Positions 1 to 8,991 are shown, counted from the first letter of the stretch. The stretch is DNA of 64,000 nt from Holophagaceae bacterium (GCA_016722505.1 JADKJH010000001.1:1540429-1604428), one strand, 5' to 3'. The notes: generated from the letters alone by a model not told the origin. A program made the numbers and translations.

Positions 1-339
1 TAAAATCACCTGATCCCCGTTGGCAACCCGTCCATCCACGATCTGGACCAATAGTTGAAGCGTCATATCCCACATCAAACGATGATCTTCCTGCAACCTG
101 TCGTAGAGGGAATCAGCGCCGATCTCTTCGAGCATCGGGAAAAGCTCCCGCTCCTCTGCTTCGTTGTGGGGGCGCAGATCTTCGTAGATCCAATGAGCGC
201 CTTCATCCACGGCCTTCCAATCGCGCTTCACCAGGGCTTCTGCAAGGAGGGTCAGACGCTGTTGGGCTTCTTCATGAATGCGATGCCAGCTTGGAGCGGG
301 AAGATTCGCTTGGATTTCTGTAGGTAGGGCTGTGGACAT
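1..339 (-). CDS. hemerythrin HHE domain protein (3' end outside window)
   Basis: The minus strand reads open for 113 codons from an ATG at 339 to the window edge, so the C-terminus is missing. The product is helical and carries iron-ligand patterns typical of HHE hemerythrins: HRIHEE near residue 20, RPHNEAEERELFP near residue 55 and EDHRLMWD near residue 85. The start is supported by a GAGGAG ribosome site just upstream. Such proteins bind O2 or NO at a di-iron centre, or store iron. It is divergent from a cytochrome c gene, and a second hemerythrin-type gene lies 0.7 kb away, so a small oxygen- or NO-related cluster is plausible. Family call is firm; function is inferred. Confidence 0.8.
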   Translation of the reverse strand, partial: MSTALPTEIQANLPAPSWHRIHEEAQQRLTLLAEALVKRDWKAVDEGAHWIYEDLRPHNEAEERELFPMLEEIGADSLYDRLQEDHRLMWDMTLQLLVQIVDGRVANGDQVIL

Positions 340-619
340 ATTCGCACTCCTCATCTCTATTAGAATGAAGCCTCTAGCCCAACGCCGTGATCACGAAAAT
401 CGGGCGGTTAGACAATTGTGGCGCCTATCACAGGGGTAATGACGCCATTTCCCAGGTTTATGAGAGGAAGGCATAGGGATCGCAGGTGGAATCTCTTGGC
501 CAAAGTGGCCATCCGACTTACCTGGAGTCAGACGATTTTCCCTCCTGATCTGTGCGTTTGATCACTGGCTATCGCGGTTTACCGGACCCAAGTTGAAGCC
601 GTGTCCCAAGGAGAACGTC
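340..619. other. divergent intergenic region
   Basis: About 280 bases between the divergent hemerythrin and cytochrome genes, with no plausible gene. At 497-511 the palindrome TGGCCA occurs twice, separated by three bases, which could be a regulator site. I see no convincing FNR-type box. Promoters for both flanking genes must lie here. Confidence 0.4.
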
Positions 620-1042
620 ATGTCAACCCATGTCGCAGTACTGGTTCTTGCAAGCGCTTTGGTGCTTCCGGCTACGGCCCAGAATTCTGAAGTCAAGAAA
701 GTGCCTGCGCGTTACACGTCTCCAGCTTCGGGAGCCGAGATGTACAAGGCTTACTGCGCTAGCTGCCATGGCGTGAAAGGATTAGGCGATGGTCCCGTGG
801 CGGAACACTTGAAAATTCCGATGCCTGATCTGACCAATCTTGCAAAACAGAACAAGGGAGTCTTCCCGTCGGTCCACGTTACTGCGGTCATCCGGGGCGA
901 AGTCGGCGTCAGAAGCCACGGCCTGCAGGACATGCCCGTGTGGGGACCTGTCTTTCTCAATCTGAATAACAGGCAGGAAGCCGCTGTCCACATGCGGGTT
1001 TCCAACTTGACCAAATACCTCGAGAGCCTCCAGGCCAAGTGA
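620..1042 (+). CDS. secreted monohaem cytochrome c
   Basis: A 140-residue protein with an N-terminal signal peptide (hydrophobic stretch ending near ATAQ) and one haem c attachment motif, CASCH. A later Met in DMPVWG is the likely distal ligand, as in class I cytochromes c. It should shuttle electrons in the periplasm. The ATG at 620 is preferred over an in-frame ATG at 593 because AAGGAG lies at 608-613, seven bases ahead, and the signal peptide then starts cleanly. It lies between two hemerythrin-type genes and converges on the second. The redox partner cannot be told from the sequence. Confidence 0.85.
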   Translation: MSTHVAVLVLASALVLPATAQNSEVKKVPARYTSPASGAEMYKAYCASCHGVKGLGDGPVAEHLKIPMPDLTNLAKQNKGVFPSVHVTAVIRGEVGVRSHGLQDMPVWGPVFLNLNNRQEAAVHMRVSNLTKYLESLQAK

Positions 1043-1066
1043 TTGAACGATCAAACGCAGAAGAAC

Positions 1067-1513
1067 CTATCCAGACCACCGTTGTCGCCGCAGAAAGCCG
1101 GTGTACTTGCGGTCTGAATTTTTAATGTGGTTGATCAACCACGCTTTCAAAGTATTCAGCAGCACCAAGGCGCTAAGGTTTCCCGCTTCGTACTTCCTGA
1201 GGAATTCAGCAGCTTCCTGGAGCAGATCCGAGTGTTCTGCGAAATGAGCCTCGCTATCGGGGAAATTGAATTGGGTCAGGATGCTTTCTTCATCCACGAA
1301 GTGAGCCCGGGTTTCCTGGATGAGTTTGGTAAACACAGCCGTGGCAAGGAGCCGGTCGCGCTTGACCATCATCGCTTCGTGAAGATCGTTTATGCGTGAA
1401 GCCAACCGCTGATGGGCGCGGTCAAACCTCTGAATACCGACTGTATATTCCTCGTCGAGCCAGGGAAAGAAGGCGGTTGGAGGCTGTGGTTTGGGTGCGG
1501 ATTTGAAGAACAA
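1067..1513 (-). CDS. bacteriohemerythrin
   Basis: About 148 residues matching the bacteriohemerythrin family: a WLDEEYTVGIQRFDRAHQ opening, then HEAM, an HFVDEE segment, a HSDLL segment and a terminal HIKNSDRKY, giving the expected His/Glu/Asp di-iron ligands. The family carries or senses O2. A TTG at 1513 is chosen as start because AAAGGGAG lies a few bases upstream; an earlier TTG at 1549 has no such site. It converges on the cytochrome c gene. Together with the other hemerythrin at the window edge this suggests handling of O2 or NO in a microaerobic lifestyle, which is inference. Confidence 0.85.
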   Translation of the reverse strand: MFFKSAPKPQPPTAFFPWLDEEYTVGIQRFDRAHQRLASRINDLHEAMMVKRDRLLATAVFTKLIQETRAHFVDEESILTQFNFPDSEAHFAEHSDLLQEAAEFLRKYEAGNLSALVLLNTLKAWLINHIKNSDRKYTGFLRRQRWSG

Positions 1514-1618
1514 GGCACAACTCCCTTTGGTAGATCTGCATCCAAACAAAGATCATCTCGTGGTTTGATTTAAGCAAAGCCCAATAGGGATTGCCTAGAT
1601 TGAAACCGGGATGGCCGC

Positions 1619-4144
1619 ATGATTTTGATTCAAAGCTTCCTACAGATATCGGCGGTCGCCCTTTCACTGGCCCTGGTCTTCAGTGGCACCGCCGCGCGCG
1701 CGGCAGCATCCACGAAGGATTCAGCGGACCTCCAATTGGCCTTAGACAAACTCCAGGTGCTGGGAAGCGTCCTCTACATCGCGGCCCATCCTGACGACGA
1801 GAACACGGCGGCCCTGGCCTATTTTTCCAAAGGCAGGAAGCTGCGCTCGGCCTATCTCTCCATGACGAGGGGAGGCGGGGGCCAGGACCTGATCGGACCC
1901 GAACTGGATGATTCCCTGGCTGCCATCCGGACCCAGGAACTGCTGGCGGCGCGCCGGGTGGATGGTGCCGAGCAATTCTTCACCCGCGCCGTGGACTTCG
2001 GGTTCTCCAAGACTTCCGAGGAGACGCTTTCAATCTGGGGGCATGAGGCGGTCCTTGCCGATGTGGTGTGGGTGATCCGCAGCTTCCGCCCGGATGTCAT
2101 CGTCACCCGGTTCACGCCAATCGCCGGAGGCCACGGCCACCACCTCTCTTCAGCGATCCTGGCTCTCGAAGGTTTCAAGGCCGCGGCCGACCCGGCCCGC
2201 TTTCCCGAACAGTTGAAATTCGTGAAACCCTGGCAGGCCAAACGCATCGCCTGGAACAGTTTCCGGCCCCAATTCGAGCAGGGACCAGGGCTCCCCGCCA
2301 GCGCTCTGTCCGTGGATATCGGTGCCTACGATCCCTTGCTCGGGAAGTCCTATGCCGAACTGGCCGCCGAGGGTCGAAGCATGCACCGCAGCCAGGGATT
2401 CGGGGCGGTGGCGCAGCGTGGTTCCAGCCTTCAATATTTCGAAATAACCGGTGGCAAGCCCGCCAAGCACGACCTATTCGAAGATGTGGATCTATCCTGG
2501 CAACGCATTCCGGGAGGCCAGGTTGTGGGCGACCTGCTCGCAAAGGCACAGGCCTCCTTTCAGCCGAAAAACCCTGCCAAAACCTTGCCGTTATTGCTCC
2601 AAGCCTTGGCCGCCCTGGACAGGCTGCAATCCGATCCTTGGGTGGACGTGAAACGGAGCGAGCTTGTTGAAGCCATCCGATGCGCGGCGGGAATCTGGGT
2701 GGAAGCCATCGCCGATCGCCAGGCCGTGGCGCCGCTGGACAAGCTCGCGATCGCGGCGTCCATCCTCAACCGGGCTGGAGCGCCCATCAAGCTTGTGGGC
2801 CTTGCCGTGAATCCGTCCCTGGAGACCCGCGACAAGCAAATGGCCCTTCCGGTGAATACTCCAGTGAAAGAATCCTTTAATCTCACGATTCCGGCGGGCA
2901 CTCCCTACACGCAACCCTACTGGATGGGGGATGGAACACGGGCCGGACTTCATGCCTCTGCCCCTTACCCCCTGGCGGGTTTGCCCGAGGGTCCACCCGC
3001 TCTGTCGGTGACATTCAGCTTGAATTCAGAAGGCGTGCCTTTCAGGCTCACTGTTCCGGTTCAATACAGGTTTAGGGATCCGGTGCTGGGCGAGCGCTAC
3101 CAGCCCTTGGTGGTCATGCCTGAAGTCATGGTGAATCTTGCGGATCGGGTCCAGGTGATGGGCGGCCGCAACCCCCGCGAGATCGGATTATCGGTTGTGG
3201 CAGGAGGGGCCCACGTGAGCGGCCTGATTCGATTACAGGTTCCCGACGGGTGGCGGATCGAACCCGCTGAATTTCCCTTCGCCCTGGCCAAACCATTGGA
3301 TGAAATCAAAGTCAGCACCCGCATCACGGCGCCAGAGCGGCCTCAGGCTGGTGAGTTGAAGGTGGTCGTCGAAATTGGCGGACGGGCCGAGCCTGGACGT
3401 GGACGCGTCGTGATCGACTATCCCCACATCCCGCTGCAGACTCTTTTCCCTAGCGCGGCGGCACAACTCGTCAAGCTGGACCTCCGTCAGAACGGCCACC
3501 GCATCGGCTACGTCATGGGTGCGGGGGATGACATTCCCCAACGCCTCCGTCCCTTGGGCTTCGAGGTGGATCTATTGACGGATGAGTCCCTGGCCAGTGC
3601 CGATCTCTCCGGGTACCACGCCATCGTGATCGGAATCCGCGCGTTCAACACCCGTTCGCGGCTGGCCCAGTTGAACGCCCGGCTGCTCGACTATGTGGCG
3701 AAGGGCGGCACCGAAATCGTCCAGTACAACGTGAACGGAGCTTTCCCTGGCACCAACGCCGGATTGGCGACCGAATCCATCGGGCCCTTCCCCTTCAAGA
3801 TCGGGCGGGAGCGCGTTACGGATGAATCCGCGCCTGTGAAATTCCTGGCTCCCGGACACCCTGTGCTGAACGTACCAAATAAGATTACGGCTGAGGACTT
3901 CCGGTGGTGGGTCCAGGAACGCGGCTTGAATTTCGCTGAAAGTTGGGATCCGAAGTACACGCCGATCCTGGCGATGGGCGATCCCGGCGAAAAACCGTTG
4001 GAAGGCGCCCTGATCGTGGCCGATCACGGCAAGGGACATTTCGTCTACACCGGTCTGGCCTTTTTCCGCCAGTTGCCGGATGGCGTGCCGGGTGCCTATC
4101 GGCTCTTTGCCAACCTGCTGGCCCTAGGAACGAAGCATGACTGA
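1619..4144 (+). CDS. secreted PIG-L (LmbE-like) deacetylase, large form
   Basis: An 841-residue protein with a signal peptide (residues 1 to about 28), then a PIG-L/LmbE deacetylase domain with the zinc motif AHPDDE at 56-61 and the second histidine cluster GHGHH at 171-175. The family removes N-acetyl groups from sugar amines. The remaining ~500 residues hold beta-rich segments and a C-terminal domain with a glutamine amidotransferase-like fold (YHAIVIGIRAFNTR near 665), as in the large PIG-L proteins of Acidobacteria and Bacteroidetes. Its stop overlaps the start of a small membrane gene that leads into a symporter, so all three probably form one unit for releasing and importing an amino-sugar-like compound. 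The substrate is unknown. Confidence 0.8.
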   Translation: MILIQSFLQISAVALSLALVFSGTAARAAASTKDSADLQLALDKLQVLGSVLYIAAHPDDENTAALAYFSKGRKLRSAYLSMTRGGGGQDLIGPELDDSLAAIRTQELLAARRVDGAEQFFTRAVDFGFSKTSEETLSIWGHEAVLADVVWVIRSFRPDVIVTRFTPIAGGHGHHLSSAILALEGFKAAADPARFPEQLKFVKPWQAKRIAWNSFRPQFEQGPGLPASALSVDIGAYDPLLGKSYAELAAEGRSMHRSQGFGAVAQRGSSLQYFEITGGKPAKHDLFEDVDLSWQRIPGGQVVGDLLAKAQASFQPKNPAKTLPLLLQALAALDRLQSDPWVDVKRSELVEAIRCAAGIWVEAIADRQAVAPLDKLAIAASILNRAGAPIKLVGLAVNPSLETRDKQMALPVNTPVKESFNLTIPAGTPYTQPYWMGDGTRAGLHASAPYPLAGLPEGPPALSVTFSLNSEGVPFRLTVPVQYRFRDPVLGERYQPLVVMPEVMVNLADRVQVMGGRNPREIGLSVVAGGAHVSGLIRLQVPDGWRIEPAEFPFALAKPLDEIKVSTRITAPERPQAGELKVVVEIGGRAEPGRGRVVIDYPHIPLQTLFPSAAAQLVKLDLRQNGHRIGYVMGAGDDIPQRLRPLGFEVDLLTDESLASADLSGYHAIVIGIRAFNTRSRLAQLNARLLDYVAKGGTEIVQYNVNGAFPGTNAGLATESIGPFPFKIGRERVTDESAPVKFLAPGHPVLNVPNKITAEDFRWWVQERGLNFAESWDPKYTPILAMGDPGEKPLEGALIVADHGKGHFVYTGLAFFRQLPDGVPGAYRLFANLLALGTKHD

Positions 4145-4273
4145 GCTTGAACCGACGCCGATGGAACCACCGCCCCGATCCTCGGAACCTGGGGACGCCT
4201 GTACGCCCTGGTGCTGATCGAATTGGCGCTCTGCATCGTGTTGTTCTATCTCTTTGAGCGGGTGTTTTCTTGA
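4137..4273 (+). CDS. small single-pass membrane protein, frameshifted
   Basis: An ATG at 4137 overlaps the deacetylase stop. After about 13 codons the frame breaks, but restoring one C in the C-run near 4171-4175 gives a 45-residue product with a proline-rich start and one transmembrane helix (LYALVLIELALCIVLFYLF). Its stop overlaps the symporter start by four bases. The overlap at both ends, the coherent helix and a corrected length that is a multiple of three all argue for a real gene. It may be an accessory subunit of the symporter. The indel is most likely a sequencing error in a homopolymer. Confidence 0.6.
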
Positions 4274-5997
4274 GCCGCCTGGACTGGGCGATCCTTGGCG
4301 CCTCGCTGGCCTTCATCGTTCTCTACGGATTATGGAAGGGCCGAGGGAGCAAGGATTCCGAAGGCTACATCCTCTCCAACCGGGATGCGCGCTGGTTCAC
4401 CATCTGCCTTTCCATCATGGCCACCCAGGCCAGCGCCATCACCTTCCTGTCCACGCCGGGCCAGGCCTATGCCGATGGCATGCGTTTCATCCAGTTCTAC
4501 CTGGGCCTGCCGCTGGCCATGGTCGTGCTTTCCACCACCGTGGTGCCCATCTTCCACCGCCTCAAGGTGTACACCGCCTACGAATACCTGGAAGGGCGAT
4601 TCGATCTGAAAACCCGCACCTTGGCGGCGACGCTGTTCCTGATCCAGCGGGGCCTGGCGGTTGGATTGACTGTCTTCGCTCCGGCCCTGGTGCTCTCGGT
4701 TCTGCTGGGCTGGAACATTCACGTCAACATTGTCCTGGTTGGCACCCTCGTGATGATCTACACGGTGACTGGGGGCACCCGCGCGGTGTCCTGGGCCCAG
4801 AGCTACCAGATGCTCATCATCACGGTCGGGATGCTGGTCGCTGGGGTCATGGTGATCCGGCAATTGCCCCCGGAGGTCACATTCAAGGATGCCCTTCACG
4901 TGGCCGGGAGCGCCGGGCGGCTCAACACCATCGATTTCTCCTTCGATCTGACCAACCGGTACAACCTGTGGTCGGGCCTAATCGGAGGCTTCTTCCTGGC
5001 GCTCTCCTACTTCGGGACAGACCAGTCCCAGGTGCAGCGCTACCTTACCGGCAGTTCGGTGACCCAGAGCCGGATGGGCCTGCTGGCCAATGGGCTTTTC
5101 AAGGTGCCCATGCAATTCCTCATCCTGCTGCTGGGTGCGCTGGTTTTCGTGTACTACCAGTTCGTGGCTCCGCCGGTGTTCTTCAATCCTGCGACTGTCA
5201 CTAAAGTCCTGGCCGGCCCCGAAGCAGGCGCCTACCGTGATGCGGAATCCGCCTATCGCCAGGCCTGCCAAGAGCGGACGCTGAAGGTGCAGGCTTTCGT
5301 GGAAGCCCGCCGCGGAGGGGATCCGGCCCGGGTGGAGGCATCCCGCCGGGAGTTGGACGCGGCCCAAGCCCAGGCTGCGTCCATCCGCACCGACGCCATC
5401 AAGGTGATCAAGCGGGCGGATCCATCGGCCAATCCCAACGACACGAACTACGTCTTCCTGTCCTATGTCCTGCACAGCCTTCCGGCGGGGCTGATCGGGC
5501 TGGTCCTGGCGGCGGTCTTCGCGGCGTCCATGTCCTCCATGTCCGCCGAGATTAATGCGCTGGGCGCGACGACTGTTGTGGATGTGTACCGGAGGTTGTT
5601 TGGGGGAACCGGCGGGAAGAAGGAAGTCTGGGTCGGCCGATTAGCGACCTTCGGTTGGGGCTGCTTCGCCATCGCCTTCGCCGAATATGCCAGCCGCCTG
5701 GGAACCCTGGTGGAGGCTGTAAATATCCTAGGATCACTTTTTTACGGTACGATTCTGGGCATTTTTCTGGTGGCTTTCTACTTCAAACGGGTGAAGGGCG
5801 GCTCGGCGTTCTACGCGGCGTTGATCGCCGAAGCAGGCGTACTGGCCTGTTTCTTCTTCACGCCCATCTCGTTCCTTTGGTACAACGTGGTGGGTTGTGT
5901 GCTGGTGGTGGGTTTTTCGCTGCTGTTCAATTTTTTCCGGCCGAAGAGAGCGGCAGGTTCGAATCCCAGCTCGGCCAAAAATGGTGTACACACCTAG
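4270..5997 (+). CDS. sodium:solute symporter (SSS family)
   Basis: A 575-residue polytopic membrane protein with about 13 hydrophobic helices and SSS signatures such as NRDARWF, the TQASAITFLSTPGQAY segment near residue 60, and SYFGTDQSQVQRYL near residue 245. A charged insertion rich in Arg, Glu and Ala (about 320-385) breaks the membrane part. The family imports sugars, amino acids or similar solutes with Na+. The start is a TTG overlapping the preceding small gene. Translational coupling to the PIG-L deacetylase suggests uptake of the deacetylated product, but the substrate cannot be read from sequence. Confidence 0.85.
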   Translation: MSRLDWAILGASLAFIVLYGLWKGRGSKDSEGYILSNRDARWFTICLSIMATQASAITFLSTPGQAYADGMRFIQFYLGLPLAMVVLSTTVVPIFHRLKVYTAYEYLEGRFDLKTRTLAATLFLIQRGLAVGLTVFAPALVLSVLLGWNIHVNIVLVGTLVMIYTVTGGTRAVSWAQSYQMLIITVGMLVAGVMVIRQLPPEVTFKDALHVAGSAGRLNTIDFSFDLTNRYNLWSGLIGGFFLALSYFGTDQSQVQRYLTGSSVTQSRMGLLANGLFKVPMQFLILLLGALVFVYYQFVAPPVFFNPATVTKVLAGPEAGAYRDAESAYRQACQERTLKVQAFVEARRGGDPARVEASRRELDAAQAQAASIRTDAIKVIKRADPSANPNDTNYVFLSYVLHSLPAGLIGLVLAAVFAASMSSMSAEINALGATTVVDVYRRLFGGTGGKKEVWVGRLATFGWGCFAIAFAEYASRLGTLVEAVNILGSLFYGTILGIFLVAFYFKRVKGGSAFYAALIAEAGVLACFFFTPISFLWYNVVGCVLVVGFSLLFNFFRPKRAAGSNPSSAKNGVHT

Positions 5998-6061
5998 GCC
6001 ATCGCCTTTGGCATGATTGATCTGACTTACTTGGATTTCGGAGTTTACTTTTCCTCGCTCT

Positions 6062-6637
6062 CTAAAAGCGTAGGCCCGCATAAAGGCCAACTTGCATCTT
6101 AGGGGCGATGGACTTGAGATTATCGGGACTGTCGATTGAGGCATTGAAGGACGATGAGGTCAGAGGAATTGCCACCTCAAGACCGATAAAGGGTTTAAGG
6201 GCAGGGGCGGGGATGGCATAGCCGACATTCATCCGGGCCCATGGACGGCCATACGTTGTGCTCTCTGTATCTGCTGTGAGTTTTTCGCTCCGGTATTCAA
6301 TACCCGCGCCGACCGCGAAAACGGCTTTGAAGTTGAACATGGCTCCCACAGACCAATAGCTTTGCTTGAAGTCGAATCCTGATGCCTCGCCGCTATGCTT
6401 GATCTCGGATTTTGATTCTGGTTGGTAACCAGCTGTGAGTTGGAAGAGGGCGGGGCCGACATCCACAACGCTGTAACCCACTCGGAGACCAACGACGGAG
6501 TTGCTATCGGGTTTGACGTCGATTCCAAGTACGTTGACGTTCTTGTAAGACTGCTGGCCCACAAATACACCCACCTCCACAGACTGAGCGACCAATGGTG
6601 CACCTAGGAGCAGGAGAGAGATGAATAGTTTTTTCAT
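6062..6637 (-). CDS. small outer-membrane beta-barrel protein
   Basis: A 191-residue protein with a clear signal peptide (MKKLFISLLLLGAPLVAQS). The rest alternates hydrophobic and polar residues in strands separated by short turns and ends in the aromatic residue F, typical of small 8-stranded outer-membrane barrels. A GAGGA ribosome site precedes the ATG. No catalytic motif is seen. It stands alone between a convergent symporter gene and a divergent DUF2911 gene. The specific function is unknown. Confidence 0.6.
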   Translation of the reverse strand: MKKLFISLLLLGAPLVAQSVEVGVFVGQQSYKNVNVLGIDVKPDSNSVVGLRVGYSVVDVGPALFQLTAGYQPESKSEIKHSGEASGFDFKQSYWSVGAMFNFKAVFAVGAGIEYRSEKLTADTESTTYGRPWARMNVGYAIPAPALKPFIGLEVAIPLTSSSFNASIDSPDNLKSIAPKMQVGLYAGLRF

Positions 6638-6907
6638 AGATCCTCACATCGGGACGAGAAGCTCTAAGAGACCATACTCAAAGCTAAGTACCCGTACGCC
6701 ACCGTATCACAGCAGGTCTCTAGAATGTGGGATGGGGGACGTTCGGTACCGGCATCCTTCCACTGCCCCGCCCATGTCTCTTCGTTCAATGGACTGGGAT
6801 GAATTCGCGGTTTCGGTGGATCATGATGATCAGGATCCAGATGGTCAGGATTCTCCTGGAAACCAGCTTGGATCGCATCGACACTGTCCTATCGACGAGG
6901 AGGTCAA
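6638..6907. other. intergenic, promoters only
   Basis: About 270 bases between the divergent barrel and DUF2911 genes. No credible gene, RNA or repeat was seen. A strong ribosome site (GAGGAGG) sits at its right end before the next gene. Confidence 0.4.
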
Positions 6908-7585
6908 ATGAACAAAACGGCTCTTGTGCTCGTAAGTGGGTTTGCAATCGCGTACGCAGGTTTTGCGCATCAGGCCCCCACGGTCCTTTCTGTCGCGCCA
7001 GTTCCTTCTCCTGCACCTCGCGTGCAGCCAAGTCCTGCTGGGACCGCCGCCACCCAGGTAGCCGGGAAGTGGGTCGAGGAAAAGCCCGGCGCAGAACCAC
7101 GCTACAAAGATGGCAAGTGGATCACCATCACGTATTCGCGGCCAATCCTTAAGGGCAGGCAAGCAATTTTCGGCAGCGGCGCGGAGTATGGGAAAAAGGT
7201 CAGTTCAGGCTCTCCCGTCTGGCGGGCCGGTGCCAACCAGACGACCCGATTCAAAACGGAAGCGCCCCTGGTTTTCAGTGGTAAGACCATTCCTGCCGGG
7301 GAATACAGCCTTTTCGTTGAACTGAAGGAGGGTGCCTGGAGCCTCATTCTGTCAACCCAGCCGCATCTCCAGAAGTACGATCCCAAAGACAAGACCGCGA
7401 CTTGGGGCTCGGACAACTACGATCCCAAGTTCGATCTCCTGAAGACCCCGATGAAGCTCTCCAAGGCCCCCGTTTCCTTCGACCAGTTCACCATCGGGTT
7501 CGTGAACATGACCCAGGCAGGCGGGACACTCGCCATGTGGTGGGACAAGGAAATGGCTACGGTGGAGTTCAAAGTCGGGATGTAG
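6908..7585 (+). CDS. DUF2911 domain secreted protein
   Basis: A 225-residue protein with a signal peptide followed by a Pro/Ala-rich linker to about residue 45, then a DUF2911-type domain: ITYSRPILKGR, W-R-GANQTTRFKT, an IPAGEYSLFVEL stretch and a beta-rich C-terminus with MWWDKE. DUF2911 proteins are periplasmic, common in Bacteroidetes and Acidobacteria, and of unknown function. The start is fixed by GAGGAGG a few bases upstream. A 13-bp perfect hairpin follows the gene. Confidence 0.75.
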   Translation: MNKTALVLVSGFAIAYAGFAHQAPTVLSVAPVPSPAPRVQPSPAGTAATQVAGKWVEEKPGAEPRYKDGKWITITYSRPILKGRQAIFGSGAEYGKKVSSGSPVWRAGANQTTRFKTEAPLVFSGKTIPAGEYSLFVELKEGAWSLILSTQPHLQKYDPKDKTATWGSDNYDPKFDLLKTPMKLSKAPVSFDQFTIGFVNMTQAGGTLAMWWDKEMATVEFKVGM

Positions 7586-7644
7586 GGTCCATGCACTCCG
7601 GGGGGACCGCCTGCTCGCTTCGCTCAACATGCTCTTGTGGGTCC

Positions 7645-7681
7645 TCGCTTCACGAAGGCCATTAAGGTCTTCGTGAAGCGA
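7645..7681. terminator. 13-bp perfect hairpin, probable terminator or repeat
   Basis: TCGCTTCACGAAG at 7645-7657 pairs perfectly with 7669-7681 around an 11-base loop. Farther out, TCCGGGGGG near 7600 is matched by CCCCCCGGA near 7700, so this is a nested, roughly 100-base palindromic structure. No T-run follows on either side, so it may be a repeat element rather than a classical terminator. Confidence 0.45.
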
Positions 7682-7792
7682 TCCACATGGTCGCGAGCCC
7701 CCCGGACCCCCGCTGCTCCCGCGGTCAAGCCACACCCGCAGCCGCCGCTAACTGCAACATATCGGTTCTCATTCGGCGCTTAGCGGCTGACG

Positions 7793-7818
7793 GTACTTCG
7801 GTGCCCGCCGCAGGAAGT
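7793..7818. repeat. short dispersed repeat, copy 1 of 2
   Basis: The segment around 7784-7820 recurs with only three mismatches at about 9327-9364, downstream of tRNA-His. The conserved core includes CTTCGGTGCCCGCCGCA. The second copy continues into a duplicate of the tRNA-His 3' end. Confidence 0.5.
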
Positions 7819-7841
7819 CTAGGTTTAAGGTTAGTGGCAGG

Positions 7842-8420
7842 TCAGCGAATGATTGCCGAATGGAAGTAGAAATCGAGCATGGCGGTCAGCGGTGCGGCAT
7901 TCCCCCGCAATCGGCTACGGAGTGCCGCGCCTTCCCAGCAGTCCACCAACAAGCTTGCCATGTGCCGCGTATCTGAATCGGCTGGGATGTCGCCATTCTT
8001 CCGAGCCTCTTCCAGGCAAACGGCGATCCGCTTGGCGATTTCAGAAAAGCACCCCTCGATCTTGTGCCGGAACACTTCGCTCACGCCCGACAACTCCTGT
8101 CCGAGTCCGCCCAGCAGGCAGCCCATGTAACCCTCTTTCTGGTAGTTCTGCTGCGTCAACACGAAAAACCGACGCACCCGCTCAAGCGGGGGACTTCCCG
8201 TATCTCCGAGGCAAACGTCAAGGCCCGCGTGGGCGTGCTGCATGTACTCATCAATGACCTGGAGGGCGAAGTCCTCCTTGTCCTTGAAATGGTGATAGAA
8301 AGAACCCTTCGGAGTGCTTGTGGCCGCGAGCAGGGCCTGGATGCCCAGGTCGTGGTAGCCATGCTTCAGGAGCATGGCTATACCCGCATCGAGTAGTCGC
8401 TGCTTAGTTGGATGAGTCAT
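7842..8420 (-). CDS. TetR family transcriptional regulator
   Basis: A 192-residue protein. Residues 5-50 form a TetR helix-turn-helix (QRLLDAGIAMLLKHGYHDLGI, then TPKGSFYHHFKDKEDF). The C-terminal ligand domain has the C-GCLLGGLGQEL motif and resembles the LmrA/YxaF group, whose operators have a TAGACC half-site. The only such site here is the perfect palindrome at 8992-9007, upstream of the neighbouring cupin gene on the same strand. This regulator probably represses that gene and itself. The inducer is unknown. Confidence 0.85.
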   Translation of the reverse strand: MTHPTKQRLLDAGIAMLLKHGYHDLGIQALLAATSTPKGSFYHHFKDKEDFALQVIDEYMQHAHAGLDVCLGDTGSPPLERVRRFFVLTQQNYQKEGYMGCLLGGLGQELSGVSEVFRHKIEGCFSEIAKRIAVCLEEARKNGDIPADSDTRHMASLLVDCWEGAALRSRLRGNAAPLTAMLDFYFHSAIIR

Positions 8421-8513
8421 CTGCTTATTTTCTCTCGGGTCCTTGGTCCCGGGAAAGAGCTAGGTCGCTGTCACAAATTAATGTTATCGCTTCGTTTCAA
8501 AATGAGCGATCTA

Positions 8514-8566
8514 AGGGGCCGTAACGAACCACTCAGAAAAGCACAGGTTGCTTCGTAACGGCCCCT
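8514..8566 (-). terminator. long hairpin between cupin and tetR genes
   Basis: AGGGGCCGTAACGAA at 8514-8528 pairs, with one mismatch, with 8552-8566, which overlaps the cupin stop codon. The stem is about 15 bp with a 23-base loop. It could attenuate read-through from the cupin gene into tetR. No T-run follows. Confidence 0.45.
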
Positions 8567-8951
8567 AACCCTTGACCATCTCGATCATATGGTTGATCAC
8601 GTGGCTGTGCTCGCGCTGGGGACTGAACATGACGATCTCCGCGTCTGCGTCTACCTTGACATTGTGCCCGGGCGGCCAGTGGAACAGGTCGTTCGCATTC
8701 ACGGTCTCCCGTGCGCCCTTCGCGTCGGTCGTCGTCAGCTGGCCGCGCAAGACGAAGCCCCAGTGGGGACACTGGCAGAGATTGCCTTCCAACCCCTGAA
8801 AGAGCGGGGTGGTATCAACGCCAGCCGCGAGCGTGAAATACTCGCAGCTGATCTTGTCGAATCCGCTCACGTCGCCAAAGTCCATTCGCTGACGGATCAC
8901 GGCACCTGGGATCTCCATCCTGACGTCCACATTGTCTTTCGCTACCCGCAT
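8565..8951 (-). CDS. cupin-like protein under TetR control
   Basis: A 128-residue protein with a single cupin-like beta-barrel: CPHWGFVLRGQL, then a DLFHWPPGHNVKVDADAEIVMFSP stretch, placing likely metal-binding histidines in the barrel. The ATG at 8951 is chosen over 8957 because GGAGG ends one base before 8957 but about seven bases before 8951. The palindrome at 8992-9007 overlaps its promoter region, so the downstream TetR protein probably represses it. Enzymatic role is unknown; small cupins often bind or isomerise small organic ligands. Confidence 0.6.
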   Translation of the reverse strand: MRVAKDNVDVRMEIPGAVIRQRMDFGDVSGFDKISCEYFTLAAGVDTTPLFQGLEGNLCQCPHWGFVLRGQLTTTDAKGARETVNANDLFHWPPGHNVKVDADAEIVMFSPQREHSHVINHMIEMVKG

Positions 8952-8991
8952 GTTCATTCCTCCAGCTGTTTGTGGTGTGGTGAATTTAAAT

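Noticed and set aside
5952..5977. Sequence like the 3' end of a tRNA (GGTTCGAATCCC, then CTCGGCCA) inside the end of the symporter gene
   Set aside because: The T-stem does not pair, and no D-arm, anticodon arm or matching 5' acceptor lies upstream; it codes for the symporter C-terminus.
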